64,000 nucleotides of DNA, taken from Bacteroidaceae bacterium (GTDB lineage: Bacteria; Bacteroidota; Bacteroidia; Bacteroidales; Bacteroidaceae). The stretch lies in assembly GCA_017447625.1 (NCBI GenBank), contig JAFSNB010000002.1, positions 1 to 64,000 on the forward strand. The letters are read 5' to 3'. A model generated the notes under the pieces. The model was given only the letters and a program-made list of their open reading frames with translations, was not told where the DNA came from and searched no databases. This document shows positions 17,074 to 26,993 of the stretch, piece after piece. A program made the translations under genes and the position numbers. Each line of letters begins with the position of its first letter. The stretch's first letter is position 1.

Positions 17074-18422
17074 AACAATGGAGGTAACTGATGAAGCCGT
17101 GTGCTGTTGGACCCTTTTATCAGTATGAAAGCATCTTTGGGAGCCTGTTCGGCGATGGCTGCTTTCACAGCATCTATATCTGCGAACAAGCGCACTTGCA
17201 AGTCTGCGGGAACAGAGAGCTTTGAGAGTGCGGCAGCAAACTTGCCACCAACGAACCAGACTTCTTTGATATCGCTGCCGATCACTTCAGTCGCTATGCG
17301 CAGATGTTCTGCCTCGCTATCTACGCCCAGCTCGTTCATGTCACCAAGTATAGCCATCTTACGCTCTGCGTTGATGTGGCGGAAGTTCTCAAGGGCTGCG
17401 TGCATGGATGTGGGATTCGCATTGTAGGCATCGACGATAAGACGGTTGTTGGCTGTCTGGCGGTACTCCGAGCGCCCGAGTCCGGGCTGGTATTCAGCAA
17501 GAGCGATGGAGATCTCTTCCTGACTGATGCCAAAATGAGTGCCGATGCAGGCAGCTGCGAGCAGATTGTCTATGTTATAGGCTCCGATGAGGTGTGTCTG
17601 TACCTCGGTGTCACCGTGGCCGTCTTGTCTCCACCACATCTTCACGAACGGGTCGCAGCCAAGTACGTCGCCCTCTACTGCCCAAGTCTGTGTCAGAGCC
17701 TGTTCACGTGCATAGCAGATGCATTTTTCAGTGTCTATGTCAATGTCGCGTTCCACAAGCATATCCTGCAAATCGTAGTTGCTCTCATTGACGAATATCT
17801 GTGCTTTCCTTTTCCTGGCAAGGTAATCGTAGAGCTCGCCCTTTGTGGCCTTCACGCCCTCGAACGAGCCGAACCCCTCGATATGCGCATGTCCTACATT
17901 CGTCACAAGTCCGTAGTCCGGATCAACGATGTTTGTCAGGAAGGCAATTTCACCAGGGTGATTTGCACCGGTCTCTATTACAGCAATGTCGTGACTGTCA
18001 TTTATTCGAAGCAGAGTCAAAGGCACTCCGATGTGGTTGTTCAGGTTCCCCTGGGTGTAAAGCACATTGTATTTACGGCTGAGTACTGCGGCTATGAGTT
18101 CCTTGGTCGTTGTCTTTCCGTTTGTTCCCGTCACCTGAATCACCGGTTTGTGGAACTTATGCCGATGGTAAGAGGCGAGTTGCTGTAAGGCTGATAATAC
18201 GTCCGGTACAATTATGTATCTGGAGTCCCCGTCAGGTACCACGGATGCATCGTCAACTACTGCAACTGCGCAGCCCGACTCAAGGGCTGAACCGGCAAAG
18301 AGGTTGCCATTAAACGCATCACCTCGCAAGGCAAAGAAAATACTGTCTTCCGGACAGCGTCGGCTGTCTGTTGTAACGGTCGGGTGTTGCAAGAACACCT
18401 CATATAACTGCTCAATTTTCAT
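17070..18422 (-). CDS. murF: UDP-N-acetylmuramoyl-tripeptide--D-alanyl-D-alanine ligase
   Basis: 450 residues from the ATG at 18422 (MKIEQLYEVFLQHP); 18 more in-frame codons upstream lie in the promoter region and are unlikely. Adds D-Ala-D-Ala to the peptidoglycan precursor in the cytoplasm. The ATP site is GTNGKTTT (99-106), followed by NNHIGVPLTLL and later ETGANHPGEIAFL, all family blocks. It leads a two-gene unit with pdxB and is divergent from folP. Confidence 0.95.
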   Translation of the reverse strand: MKIEQLYEVFLQHPTVTTDSRRCPEDSIFFALRGDAFNGNLFAGSALESGCAVAVVDDASVVPDGDSRYIIVPDVLSALQQLASYHRHKFHKPVIQVTGTNGKTTTKELIAAVLSRKYNVLYTQGNLNNHIGVPLTLLRINDSHDIAVIETGANHPGEIAFLTNIVDPDYGLVTNVGHAHIEGFGSFEGVKATKGELYDYLARKRKAQIFVNESNYDLQDMLVERDIDIDTEKCICYAREQALTQTWAVEGDVLGCDPFVKMWWRQDGHGDTEVQTHLIGAYNIDNLLAAACIGTHFGISQEEISIALAEYQPGLGRSEYRQTANNRLIVDAYNANPTSMHAALENFRHINAERKMAILGDMNELGVDSEAEHLRIATEVIGSDIKEVWFVGGKFAAALSKLSVPADLQVRLFADIDAVKAAIAEQAPKDAFILIKGSNSTRLHQLPPLL

Positions 18423-18442
18423 GTTTCGATTGATTTTTGGCG

Positions 18443-18469
18443 CAAAATTATATAATCCTTTTGGATTAT
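18443..18469. promoter_or_regulatory. murF/folP intergenic region: -7 element and palindrome
   Basis: On the minus strand TAATTTTG (18443-18450) fits the -7 element for murF. Directly upstream lies a perfect palindrome ATAATCC-TTTT-GGATTAT (18452-18469), which could be an operator. The motif TGGCGCAAAA also occurs twice (near 18438 and 18490). Confidence 0.4.
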
Positions 18470-18578
18470 TGGGCAAAAAACACTTATTTTGTGGCGCAAA
18501 AATAAATAATAACCACTCTGAACCCCCAATATGGGCCTTTTAAGCCACATAAAGACAGCACAGGAACGCCCCTCGCAC

Positions 18579-19406
18579 ATGTCTGTAAACGTGCGTGGGC
18601 GGTTGCTTGATCTGGACGTTCCGATAGCGATGGGAATTCTCAACGCTACGCCGGATTCCTTCTATGAAGCCTCTCGTTCAAATGGGCCGGAAGATGCAGT
18701 CAGCAGGGCAGGCCAGATGCTGGCTGAGGGGGCGGCCATAATCGATGTCGGTGCTTGCAGTACCCGTCCCGGTTCGGAACCCGTGAGTGAGGATGAAGAG
18801 ATGCGCCGTCTTGCCCCGACATTAAGTCAGTTGCGTAAGCACTTCCCGGATGCAATCCTCTCCTTGGACACCTTCCGGGCGGATGTGGCTGAACGTTGCA
18901 TAAGAGAGTTTGGCATCGACATCATAAATGACATTAGCGGGGGGGATTTGGACGCAAGGATATACGACGTAGCGGCTCTCGCGCGTGTACCTTATATATT
19001 AACACATGCACAGAAGATGGAGCCGGAGAACTATCCTACGCCAGATGACCTTATGGCTGCCATCTGTGAATGGATGGCTCGGAGGGTTGAAGATCTGCGC
19101 CAAAAGGGTGTGGCTGACATCATCCTAGATCCAGGTTTTGGATTCGGTAAGACGCTGGAGCAGAACTATTGGATAATGAACCGTCTGGAAGACCTCCATC
19201 TGTTCAAACTGCCCATTCTGGTCGGAATCTCACGCAAATCTATGATTAACCGTCTGCTTGATATTACTCCTGCGGAAGCGTTGGACGGGACAACGGTGCT
19301 AAACACTGTCTCACTAATGGCCGGAGCCCACATCCTGCGGGTACACGATGTACGACCTGCAGTTGAAGCAATCAAGATAATAGGAAAATTAAAAAGTAAT
19401 AATTAA
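18579..19406 (+). CDS. folP: Dihydropteroate synthase
   Basis: 275 residues from ATG 18579 (MSVNVRGRLLDLDVP); an in-frame ATG at 18531 would add 16 residues not usual for the family. Makes dihydropteroate from p-aminobenzoate and the pterin diphosphate in folate synthesis; target of sulfonamides. Motifs: MGILNATPDSFYE, IIDVGACSTRPGSEPVS, NDISGG, ILDPGFGFGKT, GISRKS and the terminal RVHDVRPAVEA. Upstream of cdaA, an arrangement common in Bacteroidota. Confidence 0.95.
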   Translation: MSVNVRGRLLDLDVPIAMGILNATPDSFYEASRSNGPEDAVSRAGQMLAEGAAIIDVGACSTRPGSEPVSEDEEMRRLAPTLSQLRKHFPDAILSLDTFRADVAERCIREFGIDIINDISGGDLDARIYDVAALARVPYILTHAQKMEPENYPTPDDLMAAICEWMARRVEDLRQKGVADIILDPGFGFGKTLEQNYWIMNRLEDLHLFKLPILVGISRKSMINRLLDITPAEALDGTTVLNTVSLMAGAHILRVHDVRPAVEAIKIIGKLKSNN

Positions 19407-19419
19407 AAGCGGCTCATTT

Positions 19420-19515
19420 GACGTTATTACGTTATACCGTTATATCGTTATTACGCCGCGCCGCATATCGTAAATAGTAAATCGTCAAATCGTAAATTAA
19501 TTCAGATCGTCAAAT
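19420..19515. repeat. Short-period repeat tract between folP and cdaA
   Basis: ACGTTATT-type units of period 8 (19420-19455) are followed by GTAAATCGTCAAATC units of about period 7 up to the cdaA start codon. The element CGCCGCGCCGCAT stands between them. Confidence 0.7.
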
Positions 19516-19519
19516 CAAT

Positions 19520-20287
19520 ATGCTTTTCCCCTTCGGTATAAAAGACATAATAGATATCTTTCTGGTGGCACTAATATTGTATTATTGCTACCGACTGATG
19601 AAAGAGTCACGTTCTCTAAATATCTTCTTTGGCGTACTTGTCTTTGTCGTCTTTTGGCTGTTTGTGTCGCAAATCATGGAAATGCGCTTGCTCGGCACGC
19701 TTCTCGACCGAATCGTAAGCGTGGGAGCCATAGCGCTTATCATCCTTTTCCAAGATGAGATCAAACGTTTCTTCTTCACCATCGGCACTCATGAGCGTGT
19801 GCGCTCAATTATGAGCTTCTTCAGCGGAGAGAAGAGAGTAACTCACACACGAGAAGACATTATCCCGATAGTAATGGCTTGTCTGAGTATGTCAAAACAG
19901 AAGGTCGGAGCATTGATTGTTATACAAAGGTCGCTGCCGCTCAACGACTTTGTGCGTTCTGGAGAATTCATTGATGCCAAGATTTCCCAGCGTCTCATAG
20001 AAAATATATTCTTCAAGAACTCCCCGTTGCACGATGGCGGACTGATAATCTCCAACAAGCGAATCACGGCTGCCGGATGCATCCTGCCTGTGACACATGA
20101 TATGAATATGCCGAAGGAACTCGGCCTGCGTCATCGTGCTGCAATGGGCATCTCGCAGGAGACTGATGCTCTTGCTATTGTGGTTAGTGAAGAGACAGGT
20201 AACATAAGTGTAGCCTTCAGAGGCTCGTTCCAGTTGCGCATATCAGCAGAAGACCTGGAGCGTATTCTCACTGAGGATTCTTTCTAA
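19520..20287 (+). CDS. cdaA: Diadenylate cyclase (CdaA type)
   Basis: 255 residues: three membrane helices in the first 80, then a DisA_N catalytic domain making cyclic di-AMP from two ATP. RHR (204-206) and SEETG (223-227) are present. The usual DGA motif reads DGG here (172-174, in SPLHDGGLII), a conservative change at a substrate-binding turn. Cyclic di-AMP controls potassium and osmotic balance, and an OPT transporter and other membrane genes follow. Probably active, though the DGG variant deserves notice. Confidence 0.93.
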   Translation: MLFPFGIKDIIDIFLVALILYYCYRLMKESRSLNIFFGVLVFVVFWLFVSQIMEMRLLGTLLDRIVSVGAIALIILFQDEIKRFFFTIGTHERVRSIMSFFSGEKRVTHTREDIIPIVMACLSMSKQKVGALIVIQRSLPLNDFVRSGEFIDAKISQRLIENIFFKNSPLHDGGLIISNKRITAAGCILPVTHDMNMPKELGLRHRAAMGISQETDALAIVVSEETGNISVAFRGSFQLRISAEDLERILTEDSF

Positions 20288-20302
20288 AAACAGATAAAAG
20301 TC

Positions 20303-21937
20303 ATGAATATCCCTTCAGACATCCAGATTTGCAATGCGACGGCAAGTAATTGGCGGCGCCTGAATGCGAAGTCTCAAGGGAAACTGACATCACGAGCCAA
20401 CAAGACCCTGTCTGAGCGTAAGGTGATTGCCGCCGGATACGGCCGTACAGCGAAGGCTAAGGCTTGGCTCGCTATGGCTCAGGACATGGAGGGGACAGTG
20501 GAAGAGGTGATGAGCGAACTATGTCGTAAGGCTCTTGCCGAACCGTCAGCTGTGAGCGGTGATGTTCTGGGCTTTGTCTATCAGTCCCTACGCACAGAGG
20601 GCGAACGCAACCGGGCCGGCATCTATTATACACATGAAGCGGTGACGAAACGGATGCTGCAAGGCGTGTACATAAAAGCCGGTGAACGCTTTCTGGACCC
20701 TTGTTGCGGGAGCGGAGCTTTTCTTCTCGGTGTTGAAGCTGAAAATCCAGAATCTCTCTATGGATTTGATGCAGACCCGATAGCTGTGATGATTGCCAGA
20801 ACCAATCTGCGAATAAAATACCATAACTGCGACTTCACCCCAAACATCTATTGTACGGATTTCCTCAGTATGGAGGATGTGCCGCAAGCGCAGTACGACT
20901 ATATATACACAAATCCGCCCTGGGGAACAGACAAGATGAGACTATATGTCTGCCCGCCTTTGCGGTCGCACGAGAAAGCATCTATGTTCCTTTACCGAGC
21001 TCTGCAATGGATTAAGCCTGAAGGCCACCTGAATTTCCTGCTCCCCACGTCTCTGTTCAAGGTCAAGACGCATGCCGACATCCGAAGCTATCTGCTTCAT
21101 AATACACGCATCGAGGATATAATACGCTTTGACCGCCGTTTTGACGGTGTGTTCACGGATTTCGTGAGTATAAGACTTCGTCCGGGAGGCAGCGGCGAGC
21201 AACACTATGACGTTCATGACGGATGCATCCAGGAACGCATAGATATAACAAGTGTGACAGCAGCTATGACGGATATCCCGTTAGAACCCGTCAATCCTCT
21301 TTCTCTGAGCATAATCGACAAGATGGAGCGATTGCGCTACGACGACCTCTCACATAGCCGTTGGGCTTTGGGAATAGTTACCGGCAACAACAAAGAGAAG
21401 TTGAAGTCTTCACCTAATCCGATGTTGGAGCCAGTATATTCGGGCAAACAAGTGTATCCGTTTGTGATGAAGCCGGCCACGTACTATGTCCGTTTCTCGC
21501 CCGAAGAGTTCCAACAGTGTGCCAAGGAAGAACTGTACCGTGCTCCAGAGAAACTCGTCTATCGTTTTATAGCCAATAGGCCCGTGGTAGCTTACGATGA
21601 TGGGAGGAATTTGTGCTTGAACAGTGCCAACGTGATAATCCCCGATGTGAAAGGCTGTTCTGTCAAGAGTGCCGCAGCCCTGCTTAACTCATCATTATAC
21701 GGTTTCTACTATTCAGCTATCTGTAAGGATATTAAAGTGCTGAAGTCTCAGTTGGGACGTTTGCCCTTTCCGCAACTCACCACAAAACAAGATGAGGCTC
21801 TTGCCAGCATAGTTGATGGCGCGCGGGCTTACGGCTTTAATCAGGCGTTGCAGCACCAGCTTAACAATTATGTTTATAGTCTCTTTGGTATCAGCGAGAC
21901 AGAGCGCAAGCATATAGAAAAACAACAAAACAGATAA
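20303..21937 (+). CDS. Orphan N6-adenine DNA methyltransferase (Eco57I/TaqI-like)
   Basis: 544 residues. The SAM site is FLDPCCGSGAFLLG (130-143) and the catalytic motif NPPW (204-207), which defines N6-adenine or N4-cytosine enzymes. The first 40 residues hold a helix-turn-helix-like part (ICNATASNWRRLNAKSQGKL). The C-terminal third, from NPMLEPVYSGKQVYPF to the end, resembles TaqI-type target-recognition domains. No nuclease motif is seen and no restriction gene lies nearby, so it is probably a regulatory or orphan methylase. It lies 15 bases after cdaA and 5 bases before the OPT gene, inside a housekeeping run. Confidence 0.85.
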   Translation: MNIPSDIQICNATASNWRRLNAKSQGKLTSRANKTLSERKVIAAGYGRTAKAKAWLAMAQDMEGTVEEVMSELCRKALAEPSAVSGDVLGFVYQSLRTEGERNRAGIYYTHEAVTKRMLQGVYIKAGERFLDPCCGSGAFLLGVEAENPESLYGFDADPIAVMIARTNLRIKYHNCDFTPNIYCTDFLSMEDVPQAQYDYIYTNPPWGTDKMRLYVCPPLRSHEKASMFLYRALQWIKPEGHLNFLLPTSLFKVKTHADIRSYLLHNTRIEDIIRFDRRFDGVFTDFVSIRLRPGGSGEQHYDVHDGCIQERIDITSVTAAMTDIPLEPVNPLSLSIIDKMERLRYDDLSHSRWALGIVTGNNKEKLKSSPNPMLEPVYSGKQVYPFVMKPATYYVRFSPEEFQQCAKEELYRAPEKLVYRFIANRPVVAYDDGRNLCLNSANVIIPDVKGCSVKSAAALLNSSLYGFYYSAICKDIKVLKSQLGRLPFPQLTTKQDEALASIVDGARAYGFNQALQHQLNNYVYSLFGISETERKHIEKQQNR

Positions 21938-21942
21938 GATAT

Positions 21943-23937
21943 ATGGAAAAAGACCAACAGATGGGCTCTCAACTGCCCGAAAACGCTTTCCGTGAGCTGC
22001 GCGACGGCGAACAATACGAACCTCTGATGCGACCGGACAAGACATATCCTGAGGTTAATGTGTGGAGTGTCACATGGGGTATCCTTATGGCCATCCTTTT
22101 TTCCGCCGCTGCCGCCTATCTGGGATTGAAAGTAGGCCAGGTGTTCGAGGCTGCGATTCCAATTGCCATAATCGCTGTCGGGGTAGGCACGGTCGCAAAG
22201 CGCAAGGGAGCGTTGGGCGAGAACGTCATCATTCAGAGCATCGGAGCCTGTTCTGGCGCAGTCGTGGCAGGAGCCATCTTCACCCTTCCGGCAATCTATA
22301 TTCTGCAAAGCAAATATCCGGAAGTGAGTGCATCTTTCATTAACATATTCCTGAGCTCACTTCTTGGCGGAATCCTCGGAATCCTATTCCTTATTCCTTT
22401 CCGCAAATATTTCGTCAAGGATATGCATGGAAAGTACCCCTTTCCTGAAGCTACAGCTACCACCCAAGTGTTAGTCAGTGGAGAGAAGGGTGGCGAGCAG
22501 GCGCGTCCGTTGCTCTTGGCTGGAATAATCGGAGGTCTTTATGATTTCATCGTTGCCACTTTCGGATGGTGGAACGAGAATTTCACGACAAGAGTGGTCG
22601 GATGGGGCGAAATGTTGGCAGACAAGGCAAAGCTGGTCTTCAAGGTGAACACCGGAGCAGCCGTACTTGGTCTTGGTTATATTATTGGCTTGAAATACGC
22701 ATTCATCATCTGCTGTGGTTCGTTTGCCGTCTGGTATCTGATTGTCCCTGGGATGGCGCTGCTCTTCCCCGATACTGTTCTCAACCAATGGGATCCAAGT
22801 ATCACCACCGCCGTTGGGGCTATGGCACCGGAGCAGATATTCAGGGCTTATGCAAAGAGCATAGGCATCGGAGGCATAGCAATGGCTGGAATAATCGGCA
22901 TCTGGAAGAGCCGTAATATTATCGTTCAGGCTGTAACCAGACTGAAGCCTTCGCCAGCTGCCAGTTCGGAACCAGTCAACAGCGTAGATATCCGCACGGA
23001 ACGTGACCTCTCGTTCAAAATCATTGCCATCGGCGCAGTGGTAACCATAATCGTTACGTTCCTCTTTTTCTGGTTCGGCGTGATGCAGGGCAATCTGCTA
23101 TTTGCCTTAGTCGGAATCTTGTTGGTGGCAGTTATCGCATTCCTTTTTACCACCGTCGCAGCAAATGCCATTGCAATCGTGGGTTCAAACCCGGTGTCTG
23201 GAATGACGCTTATGACTCTGATTCTTGCCTCTGTGGTTATGGTAGCTGTGGGGCTCAACGGCACTGCGGGAATGGTCGCAGCTCTGATTATGGGAGGAGT
23301 GGTTTGTACCGCGCTGTCTGTCGCAGGTTCGTTTATTACTGATTTGAAGATAGGCTATTGGCTTGGCACCACACCGCAGAAACAGGAGACGTGGAAATTT
23401 CTTGGAATTCTGGTGTCAGCAGCCACAGTTGGAGGCGTGATGCTTTTGCTGAATGAGACTTATGATTTCGCTTCTGGCGAACTGGCTGCACCGCAGGCAA
23501 ATGCGATGGCAGCAGTAATTGAACCGCTGATGAGTGGCATCGGAGCCCCTTGGGTACTGTATGCAATAGGAGCCGCCATAGCCCTGATTCTGACATGGTT
23601 CGGAGTTCCGGCGCTGGCTTTTGCGCTCGGTATGTTTATTCCGTTGGAACTGAATGTGCCGTTGCTTATCGGTGGTGCTATCAACTGGTACATAACCACA
23701 CGCTCCACAGACGCAGCCTTAAATTCAGCCCGCGGCGAGCGTGGCACTTTGCTTGCCAGTGGCTTCATTGCCGGCGGTGCGCTGATGGGAGTCGTTTCAG
23801 CACTGTTGCGTTTTGTCGGTTTCAACCCCATTAACGAAGCCTGGTTGCAGAACCCGCTCTCCGAGGTGTGCTCACTCATAGCTTATATAATTCTAATCAT
23901 CTATCTGGCAAAAGCCAGCTTGATAAAGAAAGCATAG
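21943..23937 (+). CDS. OPT family oligopeptide transporter
   Basis: 664 residues with many hydrophobic segments over the whole length. The OPT start PEVNVWSVTWGILMAILFSAAAAYLGLKVGQVFEAAIPIAI and the block VLVSGEKGGEQAR are typical of bacterial OPT proteins, which import small peptides or metal chelates. The cytoplasmic N-terminal tail is about 38 residues. It begins 5 bases after the methyltransferase stop and is followed closely by the TrhA gene. Confidence 0.93.
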   Translation: MEKDQQMGSQLPENAFRELRDGEQYEPLMRPDKTYPEVNVWSVTWGILMAILFSAAAAYLGLKVGQVFEAAIPIAIIAVGVGTVAKRKGALGENVIIQSIGACSGAVVAGAIFTLPAIYILQSKYPEVSASFINIFLSSLLGGILGILFLIPFRKYFVKDMHGKYPFPEATATTQVLVSGEKGGEQARPLLLAGIIGGLYDFIVATFGWWNENFTTRVVGWGEMLADKAKLVFKVNTGAAVLGLGYIIGLKYAFIICCGSFAVWYLIVPGMALLFPDTVLNQWDPSITTAVGAMAPEQIFRAYAKSIGIGGIAMAGIIGIWKSRNIIVQAVTRLKPSPAASSEPVNSVDIRTERDLSFKIIAIGAVVTIIVTFLFFWFGVMQGNLLFALVGILLVAVIAFLFTTVAANAIAIVGSNPVSGMTLMTLILASVVMVAVGLNGTAGMVAALIMGGVVCTALSVAGSFITDLKIGYWLGTTPQKQETWKFLGILVSAATVGGVMLLLNETYDFASGELAAPQANAMAAVIEPLMSGIGAPWVLYAIGAAIALILTWFGVPALAFALGMFIPLELNVPLLIGGAINWYITTRSTDAALNSARGERGTLLASGFIAGGALMGVVSALLRFVGFNPINEAWLQNPLSEVCSLIAYIILIIYLAKASLIKKA

Positions 23938-23944
23938 ACGAAAA

Positions 23945-24595
23945 GTGATACGTTATACAATCCACGAAGAGCGCATTAACACCTGGAGCCACGCCGCCGG
24001 CATTTTGCTTGGCGTCGTGGTGGGAACGGTGTTTCTCGTATGGTGTATGCGTGCAGACGACGGATGGGCGGCTACAGCAATATCCCTCTATCTCGCAGGG
24101 ATGTTGGGCAGTTACATAGCCAGCACGGTCTATCACGCATTGCCCTCAACATGGCACTTTCGGACGATAATGCGAAAGTTTGACCACGCGGCAATTTATT
24201 GGCACATCGCAGGCTCTTATTCTCCCATAACCCTGTTGGCTATGAAAGACGTCGGGGCGTGGGGTTGGGGACTCTTCTGTTTCGTGTGGTTGTGCGCAAT
24301 TGCAGGCACCATAGCCAGTTTTATAAACTTGAAAGAACACAGCCATCTGGAAACCGTTTGCTACGTTCTTATGGGGTTGTCCGTGCTGGTCGCTTTCCGT
24401 CCTCTTATGCAGTGCGTTGACACCCAAGCCATAGTTTGGCTTATTGCCGAAGGCGTAATGTATATTACTGGAGCTGTCTTTTATGCCGTGGGACCACGTC
24501 GCCCTTACGCTCATAGCGTATTCCATTTCTTCGTCTTGGCGGGGAGCCTGTGTCATATAGCTTGTGTCTGGGATATACTGTCCAAATACCTATAA
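23945..24595 (+). CDS. trhA: Hemolysin III / TrhA (PAQR-like) membrane protein
   Basis: 216 residues, seven membrane helices. Family motifs with the metal-binding residues: NTWSHAAG, SYIASTVYHALP, KFDHAAIYWHIAGSYSP and YAHSVFHFFVLAGSLCH. Related bacterial TrhA proteins affect membrane energy and fluidity; the hemolysin name is historical. The start is a GTG at 23945, 7 bases after the OPT stop, since no ATG precedes the conserved part. Confidence 0.9.
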   Translation: MIRYTIHEERINTWSHAAGILLGVVVGTVFLVWCMRADDGWAATAISLYLAGMLGSYIASTVYHALPSTWHFRTIMRKFDHAAIYWHIAGSYSPITLLAMKDVGAWGWGLFCFVWLCAIAGTIASFINLKEHSHLETVCYVLMGLSVLVAFRPLMQCVDTQAIVWLIAEGVMYITGAVFYAVGPRRPYAHSVFHFFVLAGSLCHIACVWDILSKYL

Positions 24596-24684
24596 AAGGT
24601 CTGTGTAATAAAGAAAGAATGTTAAAAGCGAGGGAAACTTTTCAAAAAAGACCTTTCAACTGTCTCCTTCCCATTTTTTTGATG

Positions 24685-24692
24685 TAATTTTG
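24685..24692 (+). promoter_or_regulatory. Promoter -7 element of pta-ackA
   Basis: TAATTTTG matches TAnnTTTG and lies 51 bases before the pta start; no good -33 element is seen. Confidence 0.45.
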
Positions 24693-24743
24693 CGCACGAT
24701 TTGCGACCATTATATGACAATCAATCATTAAAACATCATAATT

Positions 24744-25751
24744 ATGTCTATCATCAATCAAATTATCGAACGCGCTAAGGCCAATCGCCAGCGTATCGTT
24801 TTGCCAGAAGCCACAGAAGAGCGCACCCTCACGGCTGCAGACCGTGCACTTGCCGACGGACTTGCCGATATAATCCTTCTTGGTAATATTGACGAGATTC
24901 ATGCTCTTGCAGAACGTCTGGGCCTTAAGAACATAGACAAAGCTACACTTATAGGCCCAGCCACCTCTCCACAGCGTGAAGAATATGCAGAGTTGCTTTT
25001 TGAACTGCGTAAGAGTAAAGGACTGACCATAGAGCAGGCACGCGAGAAAGTGCTTGACCCGCTTTATTACGGATGCCTTATCATCAAGCGCGGCGATGCT
25101 GACGGCCAGATTAGCGGAGCTTTGTCCACAACTGGTGACACTCTGCGTCCCGCTCTGCAGATTATCAAGTGCGCCCCTGGCATAACCTGTGTCAGCGGAG
25201 CTATGCTCATGATAACAAAGGCTCCTGAATATGGAGAAGAAGGTGTGTTGGTTGTTGGCGACGTCGCCGTTACCCCAATGCCTGATGCTTCACAGTTGGC
25301 ACAGATTGCAGTATGCACAGCCCAGACTGCTCGCAGCGTGGCTGGCTTTGCCGATCCGCGTGTGGCTATGCTGTCATTCTCTACAAAGGGCAGTGCAAAG
25401 CATGAGGTTGTGGATAAGGTCGTTGAGGCTACACGCTTGGCCCGCGAATTAGACCCGACGCTTAAGGTCGATGGCGAACTTCAGGCAGATGCCGCTCTTG
25501 TTCCTGGTGTTGGAGCCAAGAAAGCTCCCGGCAGTGATATCGCAGGTAAGGCAAACGTGCTCGTGTTCCCGTGTCTTGAAGTGGGTAACATAGCATATAA
25601 GTTGGTTGAACGCCTTGGCCACGCTGATGCCATTGGTCCGATCCTTCAGGGTATTGCCCGTCCGGTTAACGACCTCAGCCGTGGCTGTTCCGTAGATGAC
25701 ATTTACAAGATGATTGCAATTACCGCATGTCAGGCTATGGACGCTAAATAA
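24744..25751 (+). CDS. pta: Phosphate acetyltransferase
   Basis: 335 residues: the short form with only the PTA_PTB catalytic domain. Converts acetyl-CoA and phosphate to acetyl phosphate. Motifs: [78 protein letters not shown] and [18 protein letters not shown]. Together with ackA 27 bases downstream it makes ATP and acetate in fermentation. Confidence 0.98.
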   Translation: MSIINQIIERAKANRQRIVLPEATEERTLTAADRALADGLADIILLGNIDEIHALAERLGLKNIDKATLIGPATSPQREEYAELLFELRKSKGLTIEQAREKVLDPLYYGCLIIKRGDADGQISGALSTTGDTLRPALQIIKCAPGITCVSGAMLMITKAPEYGEEGVLVVGDVAVTPMPDASQLAQIAVCTAQTARSVAGFADPRVAMLSFSTKGSAKHEVVDKVVEATRLARELDPTLKVDGELQADAALVPGVGAKKAPGSDIAGKANVLVFPCLEVGNIAYKLVERLGHADAIGPILQGIARPVNDLSRGCSVDDIYKMIAITACQAMDAK

Positions 25752-25778
25752 AGTTTAGAGTTTAACGTTTAATGTAAA

Positions 25779-26975
25779 ATGAAGATATTAGTGCTTAACT
25801 GCGGAAGCAGCAGTATAAAATACGCGCTTTACAATATGGAAGATCAGAGTGTCGTTACCAGTGGCGGCATAGAGAAGATCGGTCTTCCCGATTCCTTTAT
25901 CAAACTGAAATATAACGGTAAGAAGGTGCAGATTGATGCTCCTGTGCCGGAACATACGGCTGGTGTGCAGCTTATATTCAAGGTGCTTACAGAAGGTGAT
26001 TATGCCGTAATCTCTGATTTGCACGAGTTGGATGCTGTGGGACACCGAATGGTCCACGGAGGCGAGCGTTTCTCAAAGAGCGTCCTGCTTACTCCCGAAG
26101 TCATGGAGCAGTTCGCAGCCTGCAATGATCTGGCTCCGCTTCACAACCCTGCCAACATCAAGGGCGTGAACGCTGTCAAGGCTCTTCTTCCTGATATCCC
26201 TCAGGTCGGTGTGTTTGACACAGCCTTCCATCAGACTATGCCGGACTACGCATATATGTATGCTCTGCCCTATGACCTCTATAAGCAGCACGGCGTGCGC
26301 CGCTACGGCTTCCACGGAACCAGCCATCGATATGTGTCGCAGCGCGTATGTGAGTTCCTTGGCGTTAAGCCGGAAGGGCTGCGCCTGATTACCTGCCACA
26401 TCGGAAATGGGGGAAGTATCACAGCCGTAAAGGACGGCCGCAGCGTTGACACCTCAATGGGTCTGACTCCGTTAGAGGGCCTGATGATGGGTACGCGTTC
26501 CGGCGATATCGATGCGGGAGCTATCACCTTCCTCATGGACAAATTCAATCTTGATACTAAGGGCATATCCAACCTGCTGAATAAACAGAGCGGTCTGGCA
26601 GGCGTGAGTGGTCTCAGCAGTGACTTCCGCGACATTCTCGCCGGTATCGCTGACGGCAACGAACGTGCTCGTCTGGCCAAAGAGATGTACTGCTACCGCA
26701 TAAAGAAGTACATCGGAGCCTATGCAGCTGCTATGGGAGGTGTTGATGTAATTCTCTTCACAGCTGGAGCTGGTGAAAACCAGTATGAGGTTCGTGAGGG
26801 AGCTACAAAAGGTCTGGAATTCCTGGGCGTGAAACTGGACGATGCACGTAATCGCGCTTGCCGCGCAACAGAGGCCGTCATCAGCTCAGATGACTCTAAA
26901 GTCAAAATCGTGGTTATTCCTACCGATGAGGAACTTATGATAGCCCTTGACACTCTTGCCATTGTTCAGGGATAA
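25779..26975 (+). CDS. ackA: Acetate kinase
   Basis: 398 residues, full length. Forms ATP from acetyl phosphate. Motifs: LVLNCGSSSIKYALY, GHRMVHGGERF, FDTAFHQTMP, RRYGFHGTSHRYVSQR, HIGNGGSI and FTAGAGENQYEVR. The short gap to pta is filled by period-7 repeats (GTTTAGA, GTTTAAC, GTTTAAT). Same operon as pta. Confidence 0.98.
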   Translation: MKILVLNCGSSSIKYALYNMEDQSVVTSGGIEKIGLPDSFIKLKYNGKKVQIDAPVPEHTAGVQLIFKVLTEGDYAVISDLHELDAVGHRMVHGGERFSKSVLLTPEVMEQFAACNDLAPLHNPANIKGVNAVKALLPDIPQVGVFDTAFHQTMPDYAYMYALPYDLYKQHGVRRYGFHGTSHRYVSQRVCEFLGVKPEGLRLITCHIGNGGSITAVKDGRSVDTSMGLTPLEGLMMGTRSGDIDAGAITFLMDKFNLDTKGISNLLNKQSGLAGVSGLSSDFRDILAGIADGNERARLAKEMYCYRIKKYIGAYAAAMGGVDVILFTAGAGENQYEVREGATKGLEFLGVKLDDARNRACRATEAVISSDDSKVKIVVIPTDEELMIALDTLAIVQG

Positions 26976-26993
26976 GAAACAAATACAAAGTAA

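Noticed and set aside
24595-24655. Terminator after trhA (AAAGGTCT with AGACCTTT)
   Set aside because: The 8-bp stem encloses a loop of more than 40 bases and lacks a clear T run.
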